Program-made: the position numbers and the translations under genes
Notes under the pieces: model-generated
Told to the model about the DNA's origin: nothing
The model's input: the letters and a program-made list of their open reading frames with translations, nothing else
The model's database searches: none
DNA from: Daphnia carinata
Taxonomy: Eukaryota; Arthropoda; Branchiopoda; Diplostraca; Daphniidae
Assembly: GCF_022539665.2 (NCBI RefSeq)
Contig: NC_081338.1
Location: forward strand, 7,552,446 to 7,616,445
DNA length: 64,000 bases
Direction of reading: 5' to 3'
In this document: piece after piece, positions 12,201 through 25,100 of the stretch
How the letters are laid out: every line of letters begins with the position of its first letter
How positions within the stretch are numbered: position 1 is the first letter of the stretch

Positions 12201-14357
12201 TAGCTATGGCCTCACAACAGTGAAGCAACGAAGCAACGTAGCAAAATTCAAGGACTGAACATCACCTTTAAAAAAAAAAAAAAAAAAAAAAAAAACTGTC
12301 CCTACTCTATTGTATTTATTATACTAGTTCCGATCGGACATTTTCGAACACAGGTTTTTCCCCATCTTTTGAATTTATTCTTTCTGTTGTTTTTCAAATT
12401 GTTTTTTTTTTTTTTTTTTTTTTTAATAGCTTTATTTCGGCCATTCTCCTTCATGGAACAGAGCGAGGCTATAAAACAACGTGAATTGCTTCATAATTCT
12501 GGATATTTACTGGTAGGCGACCTGGTTAACCTTTAGTTACTTGATGAACAACGTCGACCTTGTTGAATGTTGAAATCGTGAACGTGTTATTTATTCCAGT
12601 GGCGATGTCATCTCAATATAGAACTGACTTGCTCGCCTCCCCTCCCCTCTTTTTTTTTTGTCTCCTGTCTCGAATTGTCGTAGACGTCGTGCCAAAAAAA
12701 ACATACAAAAATCTTGGACGTATTTTTCGTTTCGTTTTCATTTTGACTAGCGTGCGTATTATTATTATTATTTTTTTTTTTTTTTCTTCTTCTTGCTTCA
12801 CCAAGTCATTTATATCGGTCAAGGTTTCGCTTCTCTTCAACACATCGACAAAACTTGTATACGTTTTTTTTTTTTTTATAATGGCACACCGTATAGAAGC
12901 TGCGGCCCACAAAGGGCCGTTTTCGTTCGTACCGGCCGTAAATAGGCTTTCGGTTTTTGCGTGTGTGTGTGTGTCTGTTGGTTTTTATACTTGGCCTATG
13001 TTTCCAAATGCGCCTTGTTTGGAAAAAGAAAAAAAAGAGGCCTCGGCATAAACGACTTGATTGCCTCGAACAGAAAAAAAAAAAAAAAAAAAAGGATTCG
13101 ACACTCTATTGTTTTCCTTTAACTGGTCATATGAATCGTATCCATCAACCTGTCCAGAATGTACCATTGATGGTTTTCTTACACACTTTGTTCTGCTTTT
13201 TTTTTTTTTCCTATTCATCTTCTTTGGTTTCTCTTCGTTTATTTATTTATTTATTTATTTTTTTTTTTGGGTTTAAAATCTATTGTTTTCTTGTTTTGGT
13301 TTTTGTGTGTGTGCGTGTGTGTCTATACGCCCCACATCCGATGGTGTGGTGTGTTGACCAAACGCGGCCTATCTTGAATTTTTGTAGAAGCCTTTTTTTT
13401 ATTTTTTTATTGTGTCAGCTACCAATGGTTCTGGCTAAAGCTTTTGCCATTCGTACATATGAATAACTCATGGTACTTTATTATACATTCGATACCTTCT
13501 CCCTTTTCGAAATGAATTGCTGATTCGAGTTGGCGATGAACATTGAAGGAGAAACTAATGTACCTTACTTCCACCACACCCCCTACTCCTTCCAACTTTA
13601 TAAATAAGCGAAAAAAAAAAAAAAAATATATAAACCGGTTGATTGAATAACCGAAAATGTTTCCCGTCTGGCATATCACGCAACGTCGTATATAGCGCAT
13701 ACCGTTTTTCTCGTAAACGGCCTGAGCCAAAATAGATGAAGGAGGGATGCTGGTCGTACACATGCAACCTATATGGTTTGCAGCATAAAATTCAGCACTG
13801 ATCCGCAATGAATTGAAAGAAATAGAAATGAAACTACGTGCTCTGGATGTATTATATATATATATATATACGTACATACTGTGTACACGCGTATGCAAAT
13901 TGTACGTATCCCAAGTATTGCTAATGTCCAGAACGAAATTCGGGCAAATGTGTCGTGAAACAAAATTAAAAAATCGTGTCAGCTGTTAGAGGAAAAGGAC
14001 GTTGAAGGGATCGACAGAGACGCGACTCACGTTCGTATCCGCGTACCACCCAGTTTGCGGCAAGAGTGTGTTCTTTGAGATTTTTCTTGCTTTTTTTTTT
14101 CTTTTTTATTCCCATGACCTTTTGCAGAGGTCTGAAATGAGTGCCGGCCTCCGTGATTTTACTCACATTTTTAAGACAGATAATTTACGTCCCACTCGCA
14201 TCATTCGCCTCAAAAAAAACAAAACAACACGTATCTTTCTTTTTCTTGCGTTTCTCGCTCTGCCAACTGCGCCCACTCTCGTCTTTTTTTTTTTTTTCTC
14301 CAAACAGCTCTCTTCTTGCACGTAACAGTTCGACTAATTAGAGCTCGTAGCGGGCGG

Positions 14358-14365
14358 TGACGTCA
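14358..14365. promoter_or_regulatory. Palindromic CRE motif TGACGTCA
   Basis: A perfect cAMP-response-element palindrome in a locally homopolymer-poor stretch. It is followed by a TATATAA-like sequence about 50 bp downstream and a CACGTG E-box near 14460. A second perfect CRE lies at 15459-15466. The motifs suggest a possible regulatory element, but no linked exon is seen. Confidence 0.3.
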
Positions 14366-15458
14366 GCTCGTGCTATAGCACCTTACGTTATCCGTTTCTA
14401 CTCTTACTAAGGCGCTATATAATTGATCATTGGTCTTTTACATATTCATGAGTCGTTTCACGTGGCGGACTTCCGCTTGATCTTTTCGATCTTTGCAAAA
14501 GGAAAGAAACACCACCATTTTTTTTAAAAAGAAACTTCAAAATGAGCAATTCGGTTTAACAAGCGAAGCCAGTTGAGCCGGCCTTCTCTCACGGGCCAAA
14601 GCAAAATAGAAAATGGAAGGCAAAAACAGCAAATAAAAAAAGACATGACATCATCGGTGTGAACTAGAAAATTGGTCCGCTTGCCGTCATTTTTCATGGG
14701 TTTAAGGCCACCCAGAGTGTGTGTGTTTGCAGCTGGTCGGTGTGACGAATATTAAACCCCCCCCCCCCAAAAAAAAAAAAATAAATTCAAGTTGATCGCG
14801 CTGTCTCCGCACCGGCCACTTTCGGATCGCAAATCACACGGAGGTCTGACCCGTCCTTTTCCGTTAAAAGACGTTATAGCAAAGAAAGAAAAAGAAACAC
14901 ATATAGATAAACATCAGCGTATGAGGTAGAAACGAACAAAACCAGAACAATCTATTTTTCTTGCTCGATTGGGTAATGATCTTAGTGCTCTGTTTTCGCT
15001 TGACAATGTCGAAACGCGATTGCATCTAAAGCAAAAAGTCGAGTTTGTTTTACTGTCCATTCACGTATGGCCGTAAGGGACTTTAAAAAAAAAAAAAAAA
15101 AAAAGAAAAAAAGGGGGACAAATACACTATTTAAAAAAGGAGAAATCCATCAACTGGGGGGAGGGGGGGGGGGGAGTTATACGAATGAATTAGAACTGAG
15201 TAGCGAGAATACCGTCACGATGACCTACATGTTTTTCTTTGGCCATTGACGAACACGCCAAAAAAAAAACTCTATATAGTCACTTTCGCCAATGTCTTTT
15301 TTCATTGTCATTTTCTTCTTCTTTAAATCTAACGTTTTCGTTGGCACGTCCTTCTCCCCCCCCCCCAAAAAAAAAAACTGCGCATCGACTTAGGCGACAC
15401 AAAGAAACCGAGTGAGTCCCAATTCAAAATTAGTTATTCCCTTCCGCCAGTCTAGTTT

Positions 15459-15466
15459 TGACGTCA
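15459..15466. promoter_or_regulatory. Second palindromic CRE motif
   Basis: A second TGACGTCA about 1.1 kb from the first. Both could bind CREB/ATF bZIP factors. Chance occurrence cannot be excluded. Confidence 0.25.
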
Positions 15467-18400
15467 GCTATTCAGATGAGGTTTGGTCAGTCGGACACCT
15501 AAAGGCAAACGTAAATGCGCGAAACCTCCTGCAATGCAGGATATCCGCGTAGGAGAAAAGGCCCTCAAAAAAAAAAAAAAAATGTTTGCTGAATTGAAAC
15601 AATAAATGACTATCGTATTTATTATTATTTTTTTTTTTCTACGGGATTGCGTGTTTATTTTAGTATATGTATGGCCCTCGCTAGAGCGGAGAAGGAGAAG
15701 AACGTTTTTGAGAATGGTTGCAAAAAGCGCAGTTGTGAAACATAAAATAAACACACGAGAGAGAAAGAGAGAACGAGTTATTTTCGCATCTTTGGGAGCT
15801 CTTTATTGCTCCTTGTCCCTCCCTTTTTTTTTTTTTTTCCGGTGGGCCTTCTGTAGCCTACAGTTCTTGTGCTGCATTCTCATCCGGGACGAGAACCTCC
15901 GCATCGTTTTTCGAATTTTCGTAGAAGAATAAAAAAACAATCGTTTTTAATGTTTCCGTGTGTGTTGTTTGTTTTTTAAAAAAAAAAAAGAAAAATCTTG
16001 CAAATTATTCCTTCAGATTTTTTTTTTTTTTTTTTTTTAATAGTGTCGAATAACAATAAACATTAGATACCAACTACTGCTGCGTTTGCATTTCCGGAAT
16101 GCCTTTTTGACTGTTATCACTGGTCGTGATGGCTAAAAAAAAAAAAAAAAAAAAATCAAAACTTACTCGTTATTTTCTTTTCAGCTCGTTTCGAAGAGAG
16201 CATTTTTTTTTTTTTTTTACAAAAGAACAACACAAAAACTGTAGCTGATTCCCAACTGTAGAAACAAGATGCAGCGAAAAGATATAAAAAGAAGAACAAA
16301 CACCAACGAGCCAAAAAAAAAAAAATAAATAAATAAAAATAAAAGGGATTTCCAAATGCAACTTCAGCTTAATATATAATTGCATTCGTAAAAGAGAAGT
16401 GGTCCACTTGTTTACCTTGGACCAGGCTAGAGAATATGCTGGTAGGACAGTAAGAAAGAAAAAAATAATAATAATAATATCCAGCCTTCTTCCCTTTCCA
16501 ACCTTTTTTTTTTTTTTTTTTAATGTTTTTGAGTTCCATTAGAAAACACGGCAACCCTTTGGCTTTTTTTTTTTTTTTGTTCCAGCCGTTAATAATAAAA
16601 CGCCATCAACGCGTGCGGTCATAACATATAGCGAGGGGCTAGGCTCTCTATTGTCTTATTATGCGCCCCTGCGATTCATCCGCCAACTATAAATTTAAAA
16701 ATCTGAGTTTTTTTTTTTTTTCCTTTCGATTTTTATGGCCGGCGTGTGATTTTGACAAAAGATTTGTTTATTGGTTATATGCGGTCCGGCCAGCCGCCGT
16801 GAGCGTTAGCACTTCGCTATACTTTCACTCGCCAAGCGCAACATCCTGCAAAAAAAAACAAGTAAATCCCCCTTCACATCACGACGTTCCAGAACTTGCC
16901 CTTTCCAAGTCTTTCGCAGAATTGTTTTACCCGAACGACTTTTTCGCCTCTACATCACATCGCTCTATATTTAAGTGGCTCGGTGAACGCGTGAAAATAG
17001 AAAAAAAAAAAATAAATAAATAAATAAAAGGAGAGTGAATTGATAAAAATACAAACAACAAAAAAAAGAAACCAGTTGGCTTATTGCGTTCGCTTGTTTT
17101 TCTACTTTTGCTATGCGTTTAAAAAAAAAAAAACAAAAAAAAAAATCTCATTTGCACGCACTCTCGGAAACGACGAAACAGATAACGGTGGCACCGAAAA
17201 TGGGGTCCTCGGTCACGGGTAAAAAAAAAAAAAAAAAAAAAAAACATATCGCATTAATAAATTTGTCAGCGATTGGGACATGCGATCAGCTGATGGCCAC
17301 GGCTCCCCTATCAGTGAGCGGGACTTGATGTTTTGGCCGATGACAACGAGACGTGCGACAAAAAAACAAAAGTCAGTCAAGGTTTGCGCAGTCATTCGAC
17401 GCTCGTCGTTCTCTGTACAGCAAGCGCTGGACGCTCCATTCTATTCTGCTGATGCCCGCCGATCATTGCATCACACGGCGTCAATGCCGCACGCTATTGG
17501 CAAGCGACAGCTCTCCCTCCCCCCCTTCCCCCCCCCCAAAAAAAACAAAACAAAAGAAACGGAGATAAGAGAAGATAGAAGGGCAAATGTCTACAACTGA
17601 CGGACCCCAAGCTCCTGCAAAAATTCTTAACCGGTGTGCAATAATTGCGCCCCGTTCTTTTTTTTTTTTTTGATCCATTTCCAGATCGGATATCTGTTTG
17701 CGCGCCCTGCTATGGTTTTTTTTTTTTTTTTTTTCATCGCCTATTCTTGGCCGACTTTTACGTGTCAAGGGTGATGAGCTCAGCGTGAGACACGATCTCC
17801 GCTCGTAGTCGTTGAGCGCGTATCTGTGAGAAGGAGCTCCTTTGCCCCTCTCATCGTTTTTTCTTTTTTCTACCGTTGCCGAATTTTTATACGAACCGGA
17901 GGCAGGCAATCTGATGGGCCGTCCGTGACCGTGCGCAAGCCGAACGGGTACAAGAAGAGACCAAGGAGAAGAAGGGGCGCTAGTCACGACAATCTGTCCG
18001 CCCCGTCTTCACCCTGTTGGTGTCTGTCGGGTGCAAAAAAAAACAAAAACAAATAAATACAAACAAATAATGAAAACATGTCAGTCGTCACCTTGGCAAC
18101 GTCATACGACTTTCTTTCTTTGCTTTGCTTCTCTTTCATTGCAATTTCGAGCTATCTTCGATTTTGCTTTCGGTTGGTTCTCTTTTTTTTTTTTTTTTTT
18201 TTTTTACTTAGGATGAATGTGTCAGTAATAACCGACCTCAATTCCCGTTTTATACGCCATTATACCAAACGCTGGAAGTCGGACCATTTGACATTTTAGA
18301 CAGTCGTTTTTGTTTTGTTTTTTTTTTTGTTTGTTTTTTTTTTTTTTATGATTTTGTTTGCACACTATATCTATCCGCTTGGTTGCAGTCAGCAACTGCT

Positions 18401-20219
18401 GTCACCTTAATGTTTACGTTTCATTTAGATGCCACTTTCTTTCGGCTATCTTAGCACGTGATTTCCTGGCAGTGTGTCAACCTCACGAGGACTTCCCTCA
18501 ATCTCAGATGGCGAGAATAAATAAAGCGAATGTGTTTTTCTTAGTCTTTTTTTCTTTTTTTTTTTTTTTTTTTTTTTTTGTCTACAGTGTTGTTTCGAAT
18601 GATTCTTCGTCTGAGTGTGTTAATTGCAAAGGAACTTCCAGACAAACGCCCATCGTAAATACGTCATCGAGCCTCTTTTATTTCACACTCCCCTTTCTCC
18701 TTTCATCGGCATAATGTACTGCATAATAACGAACTTTCTCAATTCGTTTCTATAGCCGTGATTCTCTTCTTGAATTAACGTAATCGTGGCCAATCAGCGG
18801 ATGTTATTACGTATTGAAAAATTCAAAAAAAAAAAAAAAAAAAAAAATAAAATAAAATAAAATAAAATACAACAACAGAAACACACACACAAACACAACA
18901 TGTTTATAGCTGCAATCCTTTCTTTCACTATGTACTGTATATGTATAAATAAATAAAAAGAAACATCGAAAAAAGTGGGAGGAGATCATGTACAGACGAA
19001 AAGCCAGCCACACCTACTTAATCCTCAAACTAATTGAAGATGGATCGACGCCAACGTGTTCGGCCAGCGAGATGTTAGGCAGCCAGTTGGGGCACTGGGA
19101 CCTTACGCATTGAAACCGGTTGCTTAAATCCCTAACCGTTTAGTTGACTTAACACTTTTCTCCGATGGCTCACGTCGCCCCGCTATTTCTGATAGCCAAA
19201 CAGAATGAATGGGTCACGTGCTTCCTTGCTCCATCTAGGAAAACTTATAATCTACTGTGGACATTTGCAGATCTGAAATGGCGAGTTTATTTCGGTATTG
19301 AGCACAACTCCCACCAGCCAAAAAAAAAAAAAAAAAAAAATTCATTTAGCCCTTGTTAAATGGCTACAGTAAGACTCAATTCACTGGTATATACTTAGCT
19401 CGTTTGTTCATTTATCGTTTTTATTAGAAATGCAGTATGTGTAACCTGTCTAAAGAACCGTGCAGATCTATGCGCTTCTGTATATTGTCGGCAAAGTATA
19501 AAGACAAATCCCTAAAATAAAAGGACCTTGTTCCAGATTTTTACGACCATAATGATTGACACAGTCAATAACGTCCTGATGTCTCCTTCACGTTTATTGA
19601 GCTAACCAAATTCGATATTAGTAGGGGAATCGACATTCGGCGGCTACCTCGTTCATGATGATGATGTCAACGCAGCAACCAAGACCGAACCCTTTGACAA
19701 CCGAAAAGAAAAAAACAAAACAAAAACGGAACAGCAATAAAAAATGGAAATTCAACAGAGAGAACAACGTGTACGTGACAGGAAGAAGAAATGGGAGGTT
19801 GTTAAAAAAGAAAACGTTTCTCTTTTATTATTTTTTCTTTTTTTTTTTTCTTTTTATTTTCCCCCTGGTTGTTGTTGACATCATCCGAGGCGTATAGTTC
19901 ATCACCTCCATTACGGTATATACCCTATAGCCGAAGCTGCAGAAAAGAGACCCAATAATAGGTTGTAATCACGTTGTGCTATGGCCCATCGACAACAAAA
20001 GGGGTTGGGTCATCTTCGAGAAGCAGAGAAGGAAACAAGGTAAAATAAAGAAGAAGGCAAAGGAAAAAAAAAAAAAAAAAAAAAGGGGACGCGCCTTCCG
20101 ATGTTGTAACATGCCTGTCTTTTTTCTTCAATGGATAAAAAAAAAATATTTTTTTTTCAGTTTATAAAAAAAAAAAAAAAAAATCTTTAAAGAAAAAAAA
20201 AAAAAAAAAAAAAAAAGGC

Positions 20220-20411
20220 TTTTCGCGCCGGGCGAGTTTCCGGCGCCCGCTGCGACAAGCAAAAGAGCGAGAGGAGCAAGTATTACCTATAGTATTTATA
20301 GATGTATATATACACGATATATAAAGGCGAAAAAGAGAGAGAGGAGATAGCCTTCAAGAAACCCGTGGCGAGGAGAGGGGCAATTATGCAAATGCAGCTT
20401 GCATATGCAAA
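20220..20411. promoter_or_regulatory. GC-rich island with E2F-like and octamer (POU) motifs
   Basis: Between two homopolymer stretches is a GC-rich patch. It has an E2F-like TTTCGCGCC at its left end, an octamer ATGCAAAT at 20386-20393, and a palindromic TTGCATATGCAA just after it. Three POU-type half sites within about 30 bp are more than the local composition suggests. It could be an enhancer or an unannotated promoter. No gene start is attached. Confidence 0.3.
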
Positions 20412-22014
20412 AGAGCGCGTTCGGGACTGTGCAGCAACTGGCGGTTGAGCCTCGCGGCTCACGAGGGAAGCGAACGATGTTTGCGCGCGAGCGTGCGGCT
20501 TCCTCGTTGTGAGAGCGTAATATACTGCCCCTCCGTGTCCATTGATATGCACACCGACACAGCCGCATCGGATCAAACTTGATGGCCTCATATTTTCGTA
20601 TATTTCTTTCACAAAAAAAAAAACAAAAAAAAATAAAAAAAAAAATTCCCATTGTAGTAGTTCGTGTTGGCGCATATCAATACTCCACATAAACGACGGA
20701 TGCTGCTGCAATACTCGTCTGAAATCCAAACGAGACGCCGTGTTCTGTCATGCTAATATACCTGTACTAGGACAAAGTAACAGGCCATCGAAGAAGAAGA
20801 TCGAACGCACTTGTTTTTAAAAGGTACACAATTTACAAATGTCGAAGAGCAGTTTGATGTTATTCAAAGTGTATCATGTCTTTTAACTCTCACATGGACA
20901 AGTGAAATAACGGCGTAGTAACTGGACAAGTCCTCGTTCTATCAACAGGCGACGATCGCTATCATTCCCAAGGACCTTTTTTTTTCTTTCCTATTTATTT
21001 TAAAAAGGAATAGAGGAGACGCCTAATCACAGAAATGCACAACGATTCGTTTGTTGTCCCTACAGCATTTTTTTTTCTTTTTTTTTTCGTTTGGACATTT
21101 GTTATTTTAACCCACACGTCCTTTGTTTTTTGTTTTTCCTGTGCACAAATTTTTGTTTGTTTTGCTTCGCGAGCTGACCTCTTTGATGGATTGACACGGC
21201 ACTGAAAAAACGCGCCATTACGATTCATGATTTCTCTCTTCACCTTGGCTATTCTTGACTTCGAGCTCACGTCCGCCGTTGTCGAATCAACTTCCGGGGG
21301 TCGGGCACGTCTCTACACGTCCAGCCATTATATAAGTGTGTATACCTTTCCCTTCTTTCATTTTTTTTTCTTTTTTTCTTTTTTTTCTTTTTTTAATACA
21401 TTAAATTTGTGTATTCAATATCCGAAAGCCGTGAAGATATTTCACGCTTGTCCGGCCATTCATCACGGTTGCGACATGGCTATGCGAGCGGGAGAACGCG
21501 ACCGCCAACGTTTCGCTTGTTTTTATACTGGTTTCTACATTTGCACATTGACAACGAACATTATTCAACTGCTTTCAATTTCGCGATGACCATAACCACC
21601 TTAATCCGACGAGTCCAGCTCGAGGTATATTGTGTGCACGTATACCGACATGTGGCTTGGGCTATAACAAGCCCTCCCATTCTCGTCTAGCGCAACATCG
21701 ATAGGCAAAAAAAAAATGTCATTGAAGTGCATTTATGGATTACGTCTCTAATCGACAGACACGCACACCTCCACACGTACTGGCAATAGGGACCGGTTGA
21801 GCGAGTCAAATGCAAATTTTCTTCCGAGTAAAAATAGACAAAACAAACAAGCCAAAATTAAAATCAAATAAAGAAAAGAACAACAAACAAATAAGAAAAA
21901 AAAAAACAAAAAAACAAACGGCTAAAATTTGTAGTAAACGAGGAACAAGAAAACAAAAGAAGTCTCGTCATCCCACCTCCGCCGATTTCAGGTGTATCGA
22001 AGAAGAAGGTAAAG

Positions 22015-22046
<32 letters not shown>

Positions 22047-22318
22047 AACGCAACGGTTTGGAATGAATGAACGTGCCCCCCTGCTGTGACGCAAACGGAA
22101 AAGATGGATTGTCTCTAGCTCGTCGATCATCGGCTTCATCATCACGCACCGATGCGCCATTCATTCGGCGATTATGGTCGGTGCGGAGAAAAGGAAAAAA
22201 AAAAAGGACAAGACAGGACAAGAGCCAAATTACTACCGTCCTCTCATTTCGGCGGGGTTTTTCCACGTCAATGAAATGACATTTTTTTTTTCTTTTTTTT
22301 GGACAACTCCCACGGTCG

Positions 22319-22347
22319 GTGTGTGTGTGTGTGTGTGTGTGTGTGTG
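22319..22347. repeat. (GT)n microsatellite
   Basis: A perfect GT tract of about 14 units in non-coding DNA; such alternating purine-pyrimidine tracts can adopt Z-DNA. Confidence 0.9.
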
Positions 22348-25068
22348 GTTGGGATAGTCAACTTCGCACGGGGTTACCGTGTTGCACGAGAACGGCGATG
22401 TAAACAATCCAACGTGATGTAATTTGAAGATGGGAGGGGAGAAATCGCTTGTGATAATCGCCCACACCGCACGAACTTTCCAAGAGTTAAACGAGAATAC
22501 CTGATTGCGAAATTCCAGGATGTGAATAATTTAAAAGACAGGCGATTTACGACAACAGCCATCACTGTATGTGCAAAGAGAGAAAGAGAAGATACAGAGA
22601 GCCCAATGATGAATATAAGGAGAAGTCAATTTGTTGGTGGAGAGTGTGGTGGGTCGTTGAGGACGAATGCACGAACGGTGGCTACTGCGTTCACGGAGGC
22701 TGTCACGTCAACAACAGGTCTGATTGGAAAAAAACAACGATAAAAAAAAAACGAACTATCCAAAATCAGTCAAACGTCCAAGGTTGTTTCAATCAGTATT
22801 CATTTTTGATTTAGTTAGTTTTGATCTTCTGTCTTTCAGGTTTATTTGTTGTCTTTTAATTTATTCCTAGTGCGAGAGTATGCGATAAATGATTTTCATC
22901 TCAACAGAAGTTTAGTTTTTTTTTTTTGTATATATAATTAGATTTCGAAATCATTACCATATTTTAAAATAATATGTATATTTTGGCGAATCAAAGCCCA
23001 ATGACGGGAGTCCAATTGACAGCTGTCAAAGTACAAGTGAAAGGCAGACAGGAAGTCGGGATCGCTGTTAAAGAAGCCGGACATGCCCAAAAAAAAAAAA
23101 CACGACAGCACCGGTGTACGGAACTATCGGTATGGCCCGGCGGGCGGCCATCGCACATACAGTGTGTCCATCGATTCGATGAATAACAACTCGAAGTGAC
23201 CACGCTCGAGGCATGAAACGGCCATCCATCCGGCACACCTGCCATACTGCCATTTCCTCTGTTTCCTGCATAATCTCTTGACTTGTTATAGTCTTCCACC
23301 CTAGACGTATATGGCGAAACAAACAAACAAAACAAAAACCCAAAGCGACAAGAGCGAACATGAGGAAAAAAAAAAAAAGAAAAGAGAGAGAGAACAAGTC
23401 GAAGTGAATGATTTCTGCCTCTGAATCAATCCGTCTTTCTCAGCATCCAAGGCCGGCTATCGCTAGTTTGTCTATACATACACACACACACGCATATACA
23501 AATTCTTCTTCAACAGTTTTTTTTTTTTTTGTCTGCCGTGCGCTCTTCCGTCCCGTAGTGGGATGCTGTAGAATCTTCCTGCCTCTTTTCCTTCCTGTGT
23601 GTGTTTTGTAATTTTTTCCATCTCGTTTCGATTTGAATTTTGTATTTATTTATATCTCATTTTTTATCGTCTCATTTCCTTGTATTCATTCTGATAGAGG
23701 ATTCGTGTAATAAATTCGAAATCGCCTGCTGCGGTGGGACGGGACAAGCGGGCCTTCAAAGGGGCCACATCTTATTACCATCTGTCCTTTTACCTGATTT
23801 CCAATCTTGTCTCTCTCCCCTCTCCTTTTTTTTTCTTTCTGCGACGCAAAACCATATATATATATATATAGCAACATCGCAGGCACACATGTTGTTATGT
23901 AGGCGAACATACATAACACTGTTTATAAGACAAGTAAGGAAAAAAAAAGAATGGCAAAAGAGGGAGAGAGAGAGAGAGAGAGAGAGATGATGAAGAGAAA
24001 AGAAAAAGGGCTATGCGGAAGAACTGTTTATAGACACGTACCATACATATATCTATAATTAAAGGAGAGTTGCAGTGGGACAGCCACCGATGCAAACGGC
24101 AGCCGGTGGCAAGAGCGGCACTCTGAAAAAGGTTATGTTGATGATGCGCAGTTTGCTAGAATTTTTCTTTTTGTTTTCTTTATTTGAAGAAAAAAAAAAA
24201 AAAAAAAGAAGGTCCAATGCGAGGCCCTTAGCGCTGAGTCGGGCCATTTCAAACGTCGCTCACCGTGCGCGGAATTTTTTTTTTTTTTTTTTTTTTTTTT
24301 TCCCGTTCAGCCACACGGTGATAAATACGTAGAAAGGCCAGACAAAGTTTTGCATGCTAGATTCCAAACCATTAATCGGCGATTACTATATAAAATTGCT
24401 GCCGGCTTGAAACGTGTTAAACCATGTCGTAATTCAGAGCGCCGCGCATCTTTTTCCCCTTTGGAATGGAAAAAAAAAAGGACCAGATATACATGGAATT
24501 AGGAATGTTGTTATTGGTGACAACAAAACGGGGGGTAAGGAAATGTTATGGTGAGTAAAAGAAAAAAAAAAAAGAGGAAAAGGATAGGCGGTCGTGAGTC
24601 GGAACGCAACACGCAACGAGGAGGGTGGACGAAAGAGGCGAAACGATCAAGTGCTTTTTTTTTTATACTTTGTCGGGATGACGTTTACATCTTTCGATAC
24701 ACAGTTGGGTTCATTTCCATAATCAAGTCGATTGTCTTCATTCTTCTTCTATTTATTTATTTATTTATTTATTTTTTTTTAATCTTCGATAAAAAAAAAT
24801 AAAAAATATTAAATGTCTCTTGCCAGTGAAAGTTCCTATTGGTCCACACACTCCGGTGAGCTGTCGCTTCTCCAGTGTTCGTTTCTGTGTTGTCTATTCT
24901 GCCGGTCCCCTTCGCCCATTGGCGCATCATTGGCGCTGTGGTTAAAAGAGGAAAAAAAAAAAAATCAAAGAAACAAAAGACATAACAAGAAATAAAAATC
25001 CCTGAAAAAAAAAAAAGAAAAAAGCTACCCGGTAGTATCTTCTTCTCATGTCACAGCCTGAAAAGAGA

Positions 25069-25100
<32 letters not shown>

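Noticed and set aside
12560-13466. Two overlapping plus frames of 163 and 169 codons
   Set aside because: Low complexity from T, A and GT tracts. Hydrophobic runs imitate membrane segments.
13419-13898. 159-codon minus-strand frame
   Set aside because: Contains a TA microsatellite (Tyr-Ile repeat) and a poly-Phe run; no domain or exon structure.
20283-20729. 148-codon minus-strand frame over the GC-rich island
   Set aside because: It spans a poly-Phe tract and a Tyr-Ile microsatellite. The interest lies in regulatory motifs, not in coding.
22974-23335. Overlapping frames on both strands around 23.0-23.3 kb
   Set aside because: The plus frame looks briefly protein-like (V-K-V-Q-V-K-G-R-Q-E-V-G) but enters an A-run and lacks splice sites; no known family.
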